The notes under the pieces: model-generated
The model's database searches: none
Told to the model about the DNA's origin: nothing
The model's input: the letters and a program-made list of their open reading frames with translations, nothing else
Made by a program: the position numbers and the translations under genes
NCBI GenBank assembly: GCA_902761145.1
Contig: CACWJA010000002.1
Location: 215,369 to 279,368, forward strand
Origin: an uncultured bacterium
GTDB lineage: Bacteria; Patescibacteriota; Saccharimonadia; Saccharimonadales; Saccharimonadaceae
Direction: 5' to 3'
Length of the DNA stretch: 64,000 nt
Part shown: in pieces, positions 26,401-34,591 of the stretch
Position numbering within the stretch: position 1 is the first letter of the stretch
How the letters are laid out: the number at the start of each line of letters is the position of its first letter

Positions 26401-27154
26401 CAAATACGACACTTATTTCGAAGAGCAGACTCACCCGATGACCTTAATTACAGCAGAGAATAACAACAAGCTGGTAACTATAGGTGGCATCATCACTGCC
26501 ATTCGTACCATCCTTACCAAAAAAGGCGATAAAATGGCCTTCGTTAAAATGGAGAATAAGTCCGACGAAGTAGAATTTATCGTATTCCCCAGTACGTTTG
26601 CCGAGCATGGGGCTAAGCTAGTGGTAGACAATGTAGTACGCGTGCAAGGCAAGGTCAATGCCACCGACAAAGACGGCAATATCACCTCCGACGTAAAGCT
26701 CCTAGCCGAAAAAGTAGAGCTAGTATCCGACGACGTACTGGAGAATTATCAGCCTACCGGCACCAAGCTAGCCGCACCAGGGCTAGCGCCCAGCTCCCCA
26801 CGTGGGCGGCGCAGCAAAACCTCCGCCGATAAGGTATACAACAGGGGTGGTAGCAGCATGGGAGCGCCTAGCTCCGCTCCGGCCATAGACGTGCCGCGCG
26901 TACTCAAAACTCCCCCCAAAGACCCTCGCAAAGAGCGACTCTATATACTAATAGAAGACATCAATAACACTGATACTCTTACCGCCATAAGGCGCCTGGC
27001 AGACCTCAATCCAGGCTTCCAGGACGTAGTACTAGTACTACGTGATGGCGAGCGTAAACGCCCGCTCCGAATGCCATTCAAGGTAGAAGCAAACGAAGAT
27101 TTGCTTGCGAAGCTAAAGGAACTAGTAGGCGATGAGAAAGTAAAGATTAACTAA
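23408..27154 (+). CDS. dnaE: DNA polymerase III alpha subunit
   Basis: The replicative polymerase, DnaE1 type, 1248 residues. The PHP domain begins with HLHNHTHYSLLDG (residues 13-25). The palm carries the catalytic Asp pair in PDIDTDIQD (about residues 435-443) and the third Asp in LLKMDFLGLSNL (about 590). GPGRGSAAGS and YNKSHA-like CFNKSHAACYA are present. An OB-fold lies near residues 1015-1090, followed by a Ser/Pro/Arg-rich linker and a short C-terminal domain that could bind the clamp loader. ATG 23408 overlaps the upstream gene by 8 bp. No intein or frameshift is seen. Confidence 0.97.
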   Translation: MPEPKLQPSDFVHLHNHTHYSLLDGLTKIPELVQFVKSEGMEAVAVTDHGTMSGLVELYKECNAAGIKPLLGLEAYVAARKMTDKDPAHDKQRFHITLIAMNNKGFENLCRIMSNAEVHGKYYKPRTDHDELAKYSEGVICLSGCMGSEISEAIRAGDDKRAYELIDWYRNIYKDRFYLEMQDHGHPRSTTHSAEQKKVNDWHMAHAKELGLPLVVTCDAHYLTKEDQDTHEVLLCIGTAANLSDTKRMTLKDYDLHVIPAEEIISHWQGTCPEAVLNTKRIAERCNVDLQLGRILIPKFPVPDGEDEKTYLDKLVFQGLVYRYAGKKLEETTDLSVETCRKMLEEVDKDRDEAHKVLPRIDYELSVVDKMGYNGYFLIVQDFINWGKSQRIVYGPGRGSAAGSILAYALRITELDPLRYDLLFERFLNPDRISMPDIDTDIQDTRRDEVIEYCSRKYGFDRVSNIATFGKMMAKNAVRDVARVLEVPYAEADRLAKMVPDPVMGHHVHLADAIKDVPDLKQEYETNPTSKEVIDFASRLEGTIRNHGVHACGVIIAPDDLVNFLPLEVSAKGPIAAQFPMGQVEELGLLKMDFLGLSNLSVINNALRMIRKVYHNDIDLSALPLDDPETYALLQRAETTGVFQLESAGMKRYLRDLKASTFEDIIAMVALYRPGPMQFIDSFIKRKHGEEPITYLHPGLENSLKNTYGIMIYQEQFMQISKEWCGFTGGQADTLRKAVGKKKIDLMKKVKPEFIEGAIKIGGATEEIAETFWSQLLDFANYCFNKSHAACYALIAYWTAYLKAHYPDAFMAALMTADMRWTDRLAIEISECKRMGLKVLGPDINQSYGDFGIVGGEKTIRFGLSGIKSMGKALVEEYVIPERDKNGPFKSICDFAKRVDSTKFNKKSWEAAIKTGAFDRFGSSRSDLLFNLESIQAYGAKIQKDVGSGQTDLFGMMGSAGEVPEVEIKPAPVQYPEKEQLLWERDLMGLYLSAHPLDKYDTYFEEQTHPMTLITAENNNKLVTIGGIITAIRTILTKKGDKMAFVKMENKSDEVEFIVFPSTFAEHGAKLVVDNVVRVQGKVNATDKDGNITSDVKLLAEKVELVSDDVLENYQPTGTKLAAPGLAPSSPRGRRSKTSADKVYNRGGSSMGAPSSAPAIDVPRVLKTPPKDPRKERLYILIEDINNTDTLTAIRRLADLNPGFQDVVLVLRDGERKRPLRMPFKVEANEDLLAKLKELVGDEKVKIN

Positions 27155-27167
27155 CTAGAAGATATTT

Positions 27168-27175
27168 GATACAAT
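27168..27175 (+). promoter_or_regulatory. -10 promoter of adk-like gene
   Basis: TGATACAAT type box, 6 nt before ATG 27182: predicted leaderless. Confidence 0.6.
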
Positions 27176-27181
27176 AATATC

Positions 27182-27784
27182 ATGATTACGCTTTTTGGAG
27201 CACCTGGTGCAGGCAAAACGTTACAAGGCCAACTACTGGCACGGAAATACGGCTGGAAGTGGGTATCTTATCGCGATCTATTGATGAGCCTTAAAGATAA
27301 AGACATACGCTTTGCCCTGGAGCATGGTATGTTTATAGATGACGCAAAAGCCGTAAAGGTAATACAGCAAACTTTGCGTGAGCTAAAATCTTTTACAGCT
27401 GTACGATTCGCTTCGGATAAGCATCCACGTAAGATAATACTAGATGGATTTCCGGCAGACTATCGTCAGCTAAAATGGCTAATAGAAAATAAAGAGATAA
27501 ATGACCTAGAAGGTGCCATAATATTGCGTGTGCCTCGTGGAGAACTATGGCGGAGACTAGTAGAGAGGAAGCGCGTAGATGACACCCGTGCTGCCATAGA
27601 ACGTCGCCAGGACGCCTATGACCGCAATATCACTGGCATGATCCGCGCCCTCACCATGAACGGCATACCAGTACGCGAAGTAGATGGGGATAATAGCCCA
27701 GAGGATGTACTAGCTCGCATAGAATATGTGCTCGCCGACTGGAATATGATACCGAAAAAGCAGTACGCCAGAATTGAAGCATAA
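27182..27784 (+). CDS. adk: Adenylate kinase-like nucleoside monophosphate kinase
   Basis: It interconverts AMP, ADP and ATP. Walker A GAPGAGKT is at residues 6-13, the AMP-site segment is LDGFPAD, and the lid Arg-Asp elements are in RKRVDDTRAAIERR followed by YDRN. The lid is of the short type without a zinc insertion (200 residues in all). Some canonical AMP-binding residues differ, so another NMP substrate is possible. The stop codon lies inside a palindromic terminator. Confidence 0.85.
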   Translation: MITLFGAPGAGKTLQGQLLARKYGWKWVSYRDLLMSLKDKDIRFALEHGMFIDDAKAVKVIQQTLRELKSFTAVRFASDKHPRKIILDGFPADYRQLKWLIENKEINDLEGAIILRVPRGELWRRLVERKRVDDTRAAIERRQDAYDRNITGMIRALTMNGIPVREVDGDNSPEDVLARIEYVLADWNMIPKKQYARIEA

Positions 27785-27810
27785 AATAAGGGCCTAGGCC
27801 CTTATTTTAT
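27781..27810. terminator. Palindromic bidirectional terminator
   Basis: A perfect palindrome with arms ATAAAATAAGGGCC and GGCCCTTATTTTAT, flanked by A/T on both sides; it serves convergent adk and the SPFH gene. Confidence 0.9.
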
Positions 27811-27825
27811 GATTCGTAGTCTAGA

Positions 27826-28572
27826 TTAGCGGCTGAGCTTGTTAAATAGGTCGCTCGGCATCATGATGACAGTCTTTTGGGATGGATCAGATGAAATCTT
27901 CTCTAGAGTTTGCAAAGTACGAATATTCAGACCACCCGGTGTGCGAGCTAATAGATTGGCTGCCTCTGCCACGGCATTGGCGGCGGATTTTTCGCCTTCC
28001 GCAGAAATAATGGCGGCGCGGCGTTCACGTTCGGCTTCGGCTTGTTTAGCCATGGCGCGCTTCATGTCTGCTGGAAGCTCTATGTTTTGTAGCTTCACGT
28101 TTTCAATATCTATACCCCATTTATCTGTCTGTACGTCTACAATTTCGCGAATTTTTTCGGAAATCTCATCGCGTTTGCTAAGAATCTCATCGAGATCAAA
28201 GTTACCAGTGACATCGCGCAAGGCCGTCTGAGCAAAGGTGCTGGTAGCATATGTATAATTAGTGGTCTCTAGCACGGCTTTTTCGGCGTTTAATACTTTA
28301 AAATATACGATAGCATCCACATTCACAGTGACGTTGTCTCGCGTGATAACTTCTTGCTTCGGTATGTCCATAGGTGTAGTGCGTACGTCTACCTTAGTCA
28401 TTTTATCCAAATATGGTATTATTACGCGCAAACCAGGATTAAGGGTGCGAGAATATTTACCGAGCCTTAGCACTATGCCGCGCTCGTATTGATTTACTAC
28501 GCGAATCCCCGGCAAGATGACAAAGAATAAGATTAGCAATACTATAACGATGCCTGTAGTGGCAATTTCCAT
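27826..28572 (-). CDS. SPFH/band-7 (stomatin-like) membrane protein
   Basis: The 248 residues begin with one membrane helix (about 5-24), then NQYERGIVLRLGKYSRTLNPGL, typical of stomatin/slipin proteins, the band-7 domain (VDVRTTPMDIPKQEVITRDNV) and the coiled-coil stretch AMAKQAEAERERRAAII before the C-terminal oligomerisation segment. Such proteins form membrane microdomain scaffolds or regulate proteases. The usual NfeD partner is not adjacent. The start is ATG 28572 after AAAGGAG; TATAAT boxes lie upstream on the minus strand. Confidence 0.9.
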   Translation of the reverse strand: MEIATTGIVIVLLILFFVILPGIRVVNQYERGIVLRLGKYSRTLNPGLRVIIPYLDKMTKVDVRTTPMDIPKQEVITRDNVTVNVDAIVYFKVLNAEKAVLETTNYTYATSTFAQTALRDVTGNFDLDEILSKRDEISEKIREIVDVQTDKWGIDIENVKLQNIELPADMKRAMAKQAEAERERRAAIISAEGEKSAANAVAEAANLLARTPGGLNIRTLQTLEKISSDPSQKTVIMMPSDLFNKLSR

Positions 28573-28716
28573 AAAAACTCCTTTATTATATTACTTATGA
28601 TTATACACGTAGTTTATTATTTTTCAAGAATGTTTGCCTTTTATACTACAAAGGTTGGGGGCTGAAGATTTAAAGGCTTGCAAAGTTAAGGAATCAACGA
28701 CGTTTGCAAGATTCGG

Positions 28717-30486
28717 CTAGGGGGCGGGGACGACCCACGGGTCGGTAGCGGTACCAGAGCCAGATTCAGCGACGATGCCAGCCCTGAGAGAAATAACTGG
28801 GCGCGTACCAAAACCATTATAAACAGGTTTACCTACGACTCTATTCTCAGCCAGGACGTAATAAGTCTGTGCATTACCGGCTTCCGTTACTGAGGTAATT
28901 CTGCCGCTAGGAGATAGAAGTTTCCAATAATATGAAGTCCCTAGCCACTTCATATTATTATACCACCCGTCCAAACCAGCGAGATATGCCTCATTTTTGG
29001 TGAGATGTGCAATTGGGTATTTTAATTGTTTGTTGCCATTTTCTGCAGAAGGCGTAGTGTATAAATCTACCTTATCTCTAGGACAACCTAATTTATAATC
29101 AGAATAGGCTGACCCAAAAGAGAGGAGGTATTGGCCTGTGTCGATAGAAATATATTGCGGCGTAGAAAAAGAATCATTTTGCAAAACCCCAGAATCATAT
29201 ACGGTGCGATCACTACAATAACCAGCGCTGGGCTCAAGGATATTGTTATAGCCAGTTAAATTGGCGGCATACCAATTTTCGGTAGCGGTTTTAATTGTAG
29301 AATCGGTAGTGTTTCTATTATAGCTATTGGTCCCAAAGAGGTTTGCCAGCGTTACGCTGGTAGTAGAGTTTCTGGCGTAATTACTATTATAGGTATAGCC
29401 CACGAGGACAATTTGCTTCGTCGTGTTTTTCGTGCCATTAAAGGAGGAGCTCGAAGAGCCAGTTTCGAGTTGTTGAACAACACAGGTAGAACCATTCCAG
29501 ACACCGCTATAGATTATCTTTACGCCACCAGAACCAGTGGTACGAACAATACGCCAACAAGTATCGTTATCCAATTTTACATAATTTGGGTAGGTAGTAG
29601 CATTTCCCGAAGAGCCATATTGCAAATAATCTGGCTCAAGTTTTCCGCGATAATAATAGATCTTATTGTTATTATTCGCATCACTAGATTCGCCAAAGAT
29701 GGCACTATTATATTCATAGACGCCGGATGTTGAAGTATCCTCACGGTAGTCCGTAGAAGTAGGGGTACTGCTGCTGGCCTGAAGTTGCACTTCTGTCTGG
29801 GTTCCTTTGCTCATTTTTGCAACTTCTTCGTAAAGGGTGAGTGGCTTTGGTTTTCCCACCGCATAGAAGGTAATGATGTTGTTGTAAGTGCCACTGGCTT
29901 GGGTGGTGGAGGATTTGGCAGCTATTTTGAAGTCTATAGTGCTTGGCTGCGCTGGGTCACTTATGTCTAGTAATGGTTTGGCTGTTGCACTAGATAGACC
30001 TGAATAGGTGCTCCAGGTAGTGCCATTGTCTAGTGAGGTAGAGTAGCCCCAAGTGTTGTCCGTAGTAAGATTTGTTAGATTAGCACTAGTATCTATGCTA
30101 GTGAAAGCGTTATTTACTGTACTGTCTTCATGCACTAGGTTTGATGTATTGTAGTAGGCACTTGTACTATCACTACTACCTACACTAGCTGATAATACAT
30201 AGCCATATGGAGTATTAGAAGATACTGTTACTTTAACACTATTACTATCACTAGTATTACCTGGTACTAGATTGCCTATATTAAGTGAGTCTGTAGATAA
30301 GCCTATGGATAATGTAGGTGCAAAGGTAAAGGAGACGTCAGATGAAGTACTATAGGAGAGGGCGGAAGTGGAGATGCTGCTTGTGGCAGCTATGCTTGCA
30401 ATACCAATAATACCAGCTACTCCGCATATAGTACCTAGAGTCAGTCTTATTTTAGACTTCTTATTCGATTGGTTCTTGTACTTCAT
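28717..30486 (-). CDS. Modular exported surface protein (shared N-terminal module, unique tip)
   Basis: The 589-residue protein starts with a basic N-terminus and a signal/TM segment (about residues 13-40). Residues 41 to about 215 form a module shared with the genes at 56519 and, more distantly, 49765: FTFAPTLSIGLSTDSLNIGNLVPG, TPYGYVLSASVG, NTWGYSTS, DFKIAAKS and SGTYNNIITFYAVGKP. The C-terminal half differs completely from its relatives: NYVKLDNDTCWRIVRT followed by several Trp/Tyr-rich segments and TRPVISLRAG, a type seen in Firmicutes surface proteins. No LPXTG is present. At the DNA level the module is close to that at 57700-57870, implying recent duplication or exchange. The tip is probably a ligand-binding domain. 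Confidence 0.75.
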   Translation of the reverse strand: MKYKNQSNKKSKIRLTLGTICGVAGIIGIASIAATSSISTSALSYSTSSDVSFTFAPTLSIGLSTDSLNIGNLVPGNTSDSNSVKVTVSSNTPYGYVLSASVGSSDSTSAYYNTSNLVHEDSTVNNAFTSIDTSANLTNLTTDNTWGYSTSLDNGTTWSTYSGLSSATAKPLLDISDPAQPSTIDFKIAAKSSTTQASGTYNNIITFYAVGKPKPLTLYEEVAKMSKGTQTEVQLQASSSTPTSTDYREDTSTSGVYEYNSAIFGESSDANNNNKIYYYRGKLEPDYLQYGSSGNATTYPNYVKLDNDTCWRIVRTTGSGGVKIIYSGVWNGSTCVVQQLETGSSSSSFNGTKNTTKQIVLVGYTYNSNYARNSTTSVTLANLFGTNSYNRNTTDSTIKTATENWYAANLTGYNNILEPSAGYCSDRTVYDSGVLQNDSFSTPQYISIDTGQYLLSFGSAYSDYKLGCPRDKVDLYTTPSAENGNKQLKYPIAHLTKNEAYLAGLDGWYNNMKWLGTSYYWKLLSPSGRITSVTEAGNAQTYYVLAENRVVGKPVYNGFGTRPVISLRAGIVAESGSGTATDPWVVPAP

Positions 30487-30579
30487 CTTAAACTATTCTT
30501 ACTATATCAAAATTATTACGTTTACTATTATAGTATAGCATATACACTACATCTGTGCTAAAAATCATAAATAATCGTA

Positions 30580-30588
30580 TGCTATAAT
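30580..30588 (+). promoter_or_regulatory. Extended -10 promoter of smpB operon
   Basis: TGCTATAAT, 7 nt before ATG 30596: predicted leaderless. Confidence 0.7.
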
Positions 30589-30595
30589 ATATGGT

Positions 30596-31012
30596 ATGAA
30601 AAGAAAAAAGACCCCAGATATGGTAACGATGAATCGTAAAGCGCGATATGACTACACACTGGGCGACGAGCTAACTGCCGGTATGGCGCTAGCAGGGCCA
30701 GAAGTGCGTGCTATTCGCGATCATCATGTGCAGCTAAAGGGGGCTTTTGTAACTATTCGGGCCGGAGAGTTGTGGCTAAATAATCTTACTCTTGGCGCCG
30801 AGACGGCGCGCAATATTAAGCTACTGGCCACACGCAAGCAGATAGCGGCGCTAGAACGCGAAAAAGTGGCTGGGTCTACTATAGTGCCAGTACGGCTACT
30901 CGGCGGGAATAGACATATCAAGTTAGTGATAGCAGTTGGTAAGGGTAAGAAAAAATACGACAAACGCGAAACTATAAAAAAACGTGATATAGAGCGAGGC
31001 CGCTATGCTTAA
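30596..31012 (+). CDS. smpB: SsrA-binding protein
   Basis: SmpB binds tmRNA and rescues stalled ribosomes. Family marks: N-terminal NRKARYDY, GMALAGPEVRAIRDHHVQLKG (usually GTEVKSLR), R-K-L-L-x-x-R-x-E replaced by KLLATRKQIAALE, and the C-terminal basic segment GKGKKKYDKRETIKKRD. The 138 residues are slightly short at the C-tail. It overlaps xth by 8 bp. Confidence 0.93.
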   Translation: MKRKKTPDMVTMNRKARYDYTLGDELTAGMALAGPEVRAIRDHHVQLKGAFVTIRAGELWLNNLTLGAETARNIKLLATRKQIAALEREKVAGSTIVPVRLLGGNRHIKLVIAVGKGKKKYDKRETIKKRDIERGRYA

Positions 31013-31790
31013 AATATACTCATGGAATGTAAATGGACTAAGAGCCGTACTAAATAAGGGTGCGCTGCAAGAGTTTATCGCGGCTGAGCAGCCAGATATA
31101 TTGTGCTTGCAGGAAACTAAAGCCAAGCCTGGCCAAGCAGAAGTAGATCTACCAGAATACGAAGAGCTATGGAACTCGGCCGAGCGGCCAGGGTATAGTG
31201 GTACAGCAATATTTACCAAGGTAAAACCGCTGTCGGTAGCGAATGTTTTGCCAGTAGAAGCAGACTTCGCTGATCAATATGGCGACCCTCTTACCGAAGG
31301 CAGGGTGCAGACGGCAGAATATGATAAATTTTACTTAATAAATATCTACACGCCGAACTCCAAGAGGGGCCTGGAGAGGCTAGGCTTGCGCGAAAAGCTG
31401 TGGGACCCAGCAGTGCGGAAATATCTCAAAAAGCTAGAGGAGACCAAGCCAGTAGTAGTGTGTGGGGATTTCAACGCTGCACATACAGAGATAGACCTAG
31501 CGCGGCCGACTGCAAACCGCCACAATGCTGGATTCACCGATGAAGAACGGCAGGGAATTACGAATTTACTTGATGCTGGGCTAGTGGATACATTTCGTGC
31601 ATTTCACCCCAGTGAGCAGCGGTATACGTGGTGGAGTCACTGGGGCCACGCACGCGAAAACAACGTAGGGTGGCGGATAGATTATTTCTTTGTATCGGAA
31701 AGTTTGCAGGACAAAATAAAATCTGCTGAGATATATGAAAACTATATGGGCTCCGACCACTGCCCTATATCTATAATGCTGGACGTATAA
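31005..31790 (+). CDS. xth: Exodeoxyribonuclease III (AP endonuclease)
   Basis: It cleaves abasic sites in base-excision repair and has 3' exonuclease activity. Motifs in order: SWNVNGLRA, LQETKA (metal Glu), YSGTAIF, VCGDFNAAH (catalytic Asp-Asn), and GSDHCPI (catalytic Asp-His). Length of 261 residues is typical. Its start overlaps smpB and its stop abuts the next ATG, so the three genes form an operon. Confidence 0.95.
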   Translation: MLKIYSWNVNGLRAVLNKGALQEFIAAEQPDILCLQETKAKPGQAEVDLPEYEELWNSAERPGYSGTAIFTKVKPLSVANVLPVEADFADQYGDPLTEGRVQTAEYDKFYLINIYTPNSKRGLERLGLREKLWDPAVRKYLKKLEETKPVVVCGDFNAAHTEIDLARPTANRHNAGFTDEERQGITNLLDAGLVDTFRAFHPSEQRYTWWSHWGHARENNVGWRIDYFFVSESLQDKIKSAEIYENYMGSDHCPISIMLDV

Positions 31791-32576
31791 ATGAATACTT
31801 ATTTCGAGAAGATAGATACCGCACCTACGGATGATCTACTGTGGAACTTACCTGAGCAAAAACAAGGTATAGTAAACATTATTGGCGGGAATGCGCAAAA
31901 TTTTCGTACTTCGACAAGGGTAGGGGAATACTTGGCAGATAAATACCCGATAAAGACCGTAAACTTAGTACTACCAGACGCACTTAAAGACAAGCTACCG
32001 CCACTGGAGAATTTCGTGTTCTTACCGTCTACCGAGGCTGGGTCTCTAGCCGGGAAAGGCCTAGCCGAGGCAATGGCTGCTGCGGAATATAATCTAGTAA
32101 TAGGAGATTTGTCTAAAAATGCCATTACTGGCAAAGCTGTAGTAAGCGCGTGTGAAAGTTCCGATCAACCTCTGTTAGTTACGCGTGATAGCGTGGACCT
32201 GGTAGCCGAAAATGGACCAGAAAGATTACTAATGAATGAGAAGTTGATTATAATGGGTTCGCTAGCGCAGCTACAAAAAATACTGCGTGCGGTATACTAC
32301 CCCAAGATGTTATTACTGTCGCAATCTTTAGTGCAAGTAGCTGAAGTATTACATAAGTTTGCCCTGAGCTACCCAGTAAAAATAGTGACCTTACATAGCG
32401 GCCAGATATTAGTAGCCACAAATGGTGTAGTAAAAGCAGTGCCACTAGAAAAGTCTGGTTATTCGCCTATCATGATATGGAGCGGGGAGCTGGCCGCGAA
32501 GATAGTAGCGGTGAATATGTTTAGCCCAGACAGGTTTATAGACGCCACTATGACGGCGATATTCCAGAAACTATGA
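31791..32576 (+). CDS. Degenerate NAD(P)H-hydrate dehydratase (NnrD)-like protein
   Basis: The 261 residues follow the layout of the ribokinase-like NnrD/YjeF C-terminal domain: GIVNIIGGN near the N-terminus, YNLVIGDLSKNA where the family has a Gly-rich turn, LLVTRDSVDLVAE (compare VLDADALNLLA), VKIVTLHSGQILVATNGVV (compare LKGAxTVIAxPDG) and WSGELAAKIVAVN (compare GxGDVLAGIIA). The catalytic Asp of GxGD is replaced by Glu in SGE, and the usual Gly residues are lost, so activity is doubtful. The family call is inference from pattern alone. It starts immediately after the xth stop. Confidence 0.45.
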   Translation: MNTYFEKIDTAPTDDLLWNLPEQKQGIVNIIGGNAQNFRTSTRVGEYLADKYPIKTVNLVLPDALKDKLPPLENFVFLPSTEAGSLAGKGLAEAMAAAEYNLVIGDLSKNAITGKAVVSACESSDQPLLVTRDSVDLVAENGPERLLMNEKLIIMGSLAQLQKILRAVYYPKMLLLSQSLVQVAEVLHKFALSYPVKIVTLHSGQILVATNGVVKAVPLEKSGYSPIMIWSGELAAKIVAVNMFSPDRFIDATMTAIFQKL

Positions 32577-32582
32577 TATTAT
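32577..32582 (+). promoter_or_regulatory. -10 promoter of first DUF2207 gene
   Basis: TGATATTAT type box, overlapping the upstream stop codon, 6 nt before ATG 32589. Confidence 0.5.
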
Positions 32583-32588
32583 AAAGAC

Positions 32589-34562
32589 ATGAAACTTAAA
32601 CATTTTCTACTAGGCGCGGCGACGGTGCTGGCATTTATTCCGTCTACTGACGCCTTTGCTACAACTAGCAGCAATACTCATTCCAGCCAATATGCAACTG
32701 GTGTTTTAGACACTGACGATTTTTATTTTGAAGATTTTACTGCTGATTATTATCTAACAAAGCTAGACGATGGCACCAGTAATCTGCATGTAAAAGAGGT
32801 GCTGACGGCCGTATTTCCAGAGATAGACCAAAATCACGGGATCACACGAGATATACCATATGTCAATCAGGGAGGAAAAAACATTACAGTAGCAAATGAG
32901 GACGCCTTAAATTTGACAGTATTAAGAAATGGCAAGCCAGAAAATGTTAACAAGATCGTAAATAATGACGATTATTATACTGTGTATATAGGTAGCGCAA
33001 GTGAATACGTACACGATGTGCAAGTTTACACACTGGAGTATGACTATACAGACGTAATCACTGAATTCGATGCCGATGGCAATAATGTGAGTGGGAAAGA
33101 AGGCGTAGAAAAACTCTTACAAGAATTGTATTGGGACACCAATGGTACTGGCTGGAATCAAAGTTTTGAACACTTAACAGCAAATCTACATACTACGAAG
33201 GATATCTATAAAAATATGGATACAACTGCGTGGTGTTATGTAGGTAGTTATGGAGAAAAAGGCCAAGATAAATGCACGATCACGCCGACTAGTGATGGAT
33301 TTAGCTTTACAACTGGTTATTTGGAAGAGCGAGAAAATTTAACTTTTGTCGTACAGTTTAAGCCAGATACTTTTTATGTATTATTAGAGAAAAACTATAT
33401 TTTAGTAATACTTTTATCCATAGAGATAGCAATTATGGCGTTTCTTATAATTCGTAGAATAATTAAATGGCGAAAGTGCGGTAAGGATATGAAGGTATTA
33501 TACAAATCGCTTTTTACTACACCGCAATACCAACCCCCTGAGGATACATGTATATGCACGGCGGAAGGCGAACAAATATATTTGCAAAAAACTAAATCAT
33601 CATATGTGGCGACGCTATTAGAGCTTGCCGTAAGTAAGAAAATTACAGTAAAGAAAGTGGAAAATGAGAGAAAGTACGACTGGGCAGTAATACTGAATGT
33701 AGAGCCAGATGAATTAACTGGACCACAAAAACAAATGATGAATATATTGTCCGGTAATGGCGGCCTAGCGAAGGGCGACGAAATTCCGATTAAAAAACAT
33801 ACAGCCACAAGATACTTAGCAAACTGCGCAGAAAGGTACAAAGATGATGCAGTTGACACACTGAAGCGCCGGAGCTATCTGAGAGAGGATGATACTAAGG
33901 AGACAAGCACCATTCGGTTTTTGTTGACGTATATACTAATATTTTTCTTTGTTATACCTATAGCAGTAGTGTTACTTGTTAGAGAAGGAGAGACAACGCT
34001 AATGCTGAATGCGGAAATAGTTGGAGAGAAGGTTATACCTGCAGTGTTTGTAATAATATTAATAGTTGGGATTGTGGTATTGGGTATACTTAACGGTCAA
34101 ATTAGAAAATATAGTAAATATACAGAGTCGGGGATAAAGCTAGCTAAGTATCTGGAAGGGCTAGAATTATACATAAAAATGGCGGAGGCAGATAGGCTTA
34201 AATTCTTACAATCTGTAGAAGGTGCCGACACGTCTGAAGCAGGAATAGTAAAACTCTACGAAAGATTATTGCCATGGGCAAGCCTATTTGGTGCAGAAGA
34301 GAGCTGGGTAAAAGAGCTCGCGAAATATTATGAGGTAGGAAATGTAGACGAGGCAATAAGCTCGGACGTATTACATGGAATAATCGCGGCAAACATAGCA
34401 CACGATGTGAGCCGTGCTATTACTTCATCTACAAATTACCATGAGCCAAGCAGTAGCGGCGGGTCGTGGTCTTCTAGTAGCAGCGGTGGAGGAAGCTTCT
34501 CTAGCGGTGGGGGTGGATTCTCCGGCGGGGGCGGCGGCGGAGGTGGCGGCGGAGGCTGGTAA
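32589..34562 (+). CDS. DUF2207 membrane protein with Gly-rich tail (copy 1)
   Basis: The 657 residues have a signal peptide (about 1-25), the extracytoplasmic DUF2207 beta domain (DYYLTKLDDGTSNLHVKEVL, IDQNHGITRDIPY, LYWDTNGTGWNQSF), a membrane helix near 265-285, a cytoplasmic domain, two further helices near 440-510, and a soluble region ending in a Ser/Gly-rich tail of repeated GGG finishing in Trp. This is the YciQ-like architecture; the function of DUF2207 is unknown. The next gene is a tandem paralogue. The message looks leaderless. Confidence 0.85.
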   Translation: MKLKHFLLGAATVLAFIPSTDAFATTSSNTHSSQYATGVLDTDDFYFEDFTADYYLTKLDDGTSNLHVKEVLTAVFPEIDQNHGITRDIPYVNQGGKNITVANEDALNLTVLRNGKPENVNKIVNNDDYYTVYIGSASEYVHDVQVYTLEYDYTDVITEFDADGNNVSGKEGVEKLLQELYWDTNGTGWNQSFEHLTANLHTTKDIYKNMDTTAWCYVGSYGEKGQDKCTITPTSDGFSFTTGYLEERENLTFVVQFKPDTFYVLLEKNYILVILLSIEIAIMAFLIIRRIIKWRKCGKDMKVLYKSLFTTPQYQPPEDTCICTAEGEQIYLQKTKSSYVATLLELAVSKKITVKKVENERKYDWAVILNVEPDELTGPQKQMMNILSGNGGLAKGDEIPIKKHTATRYLANCAERYKDDAVDTLKRRSYLREDDTKETSTIRFLLTYILIFFFVIPIAVVLLVREGETTLMLNAEIVGEKVIPAVFVIILIVGIVVLGILNGQIRKYSKYTESGIKLAKYLEGLELYIKMAEADRLKFLQSVEGADTSEAGIVKLYERLLPWASLFGAEESWVKELAKYYEVGNVDEAISSDVLHGIIAANIAHDVSRAITSSTNYHEPSSSGGSWSSSSSGGGSFSSGGGGFSGGGGGGGGGGGW

Positions 34563-34578
34563 AGCCTCTGAATTCCTG

Positions 34579-34584
34579 TATAAT
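34579..34584 (+). promoter_or_regulatory. -10 promoter of second DUF2207 gene
   Basis: TGTATAAT, 7 nt before ATG 34592. Confidence 0.65.
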
Positions 34585-34591
34585 AATAAGC

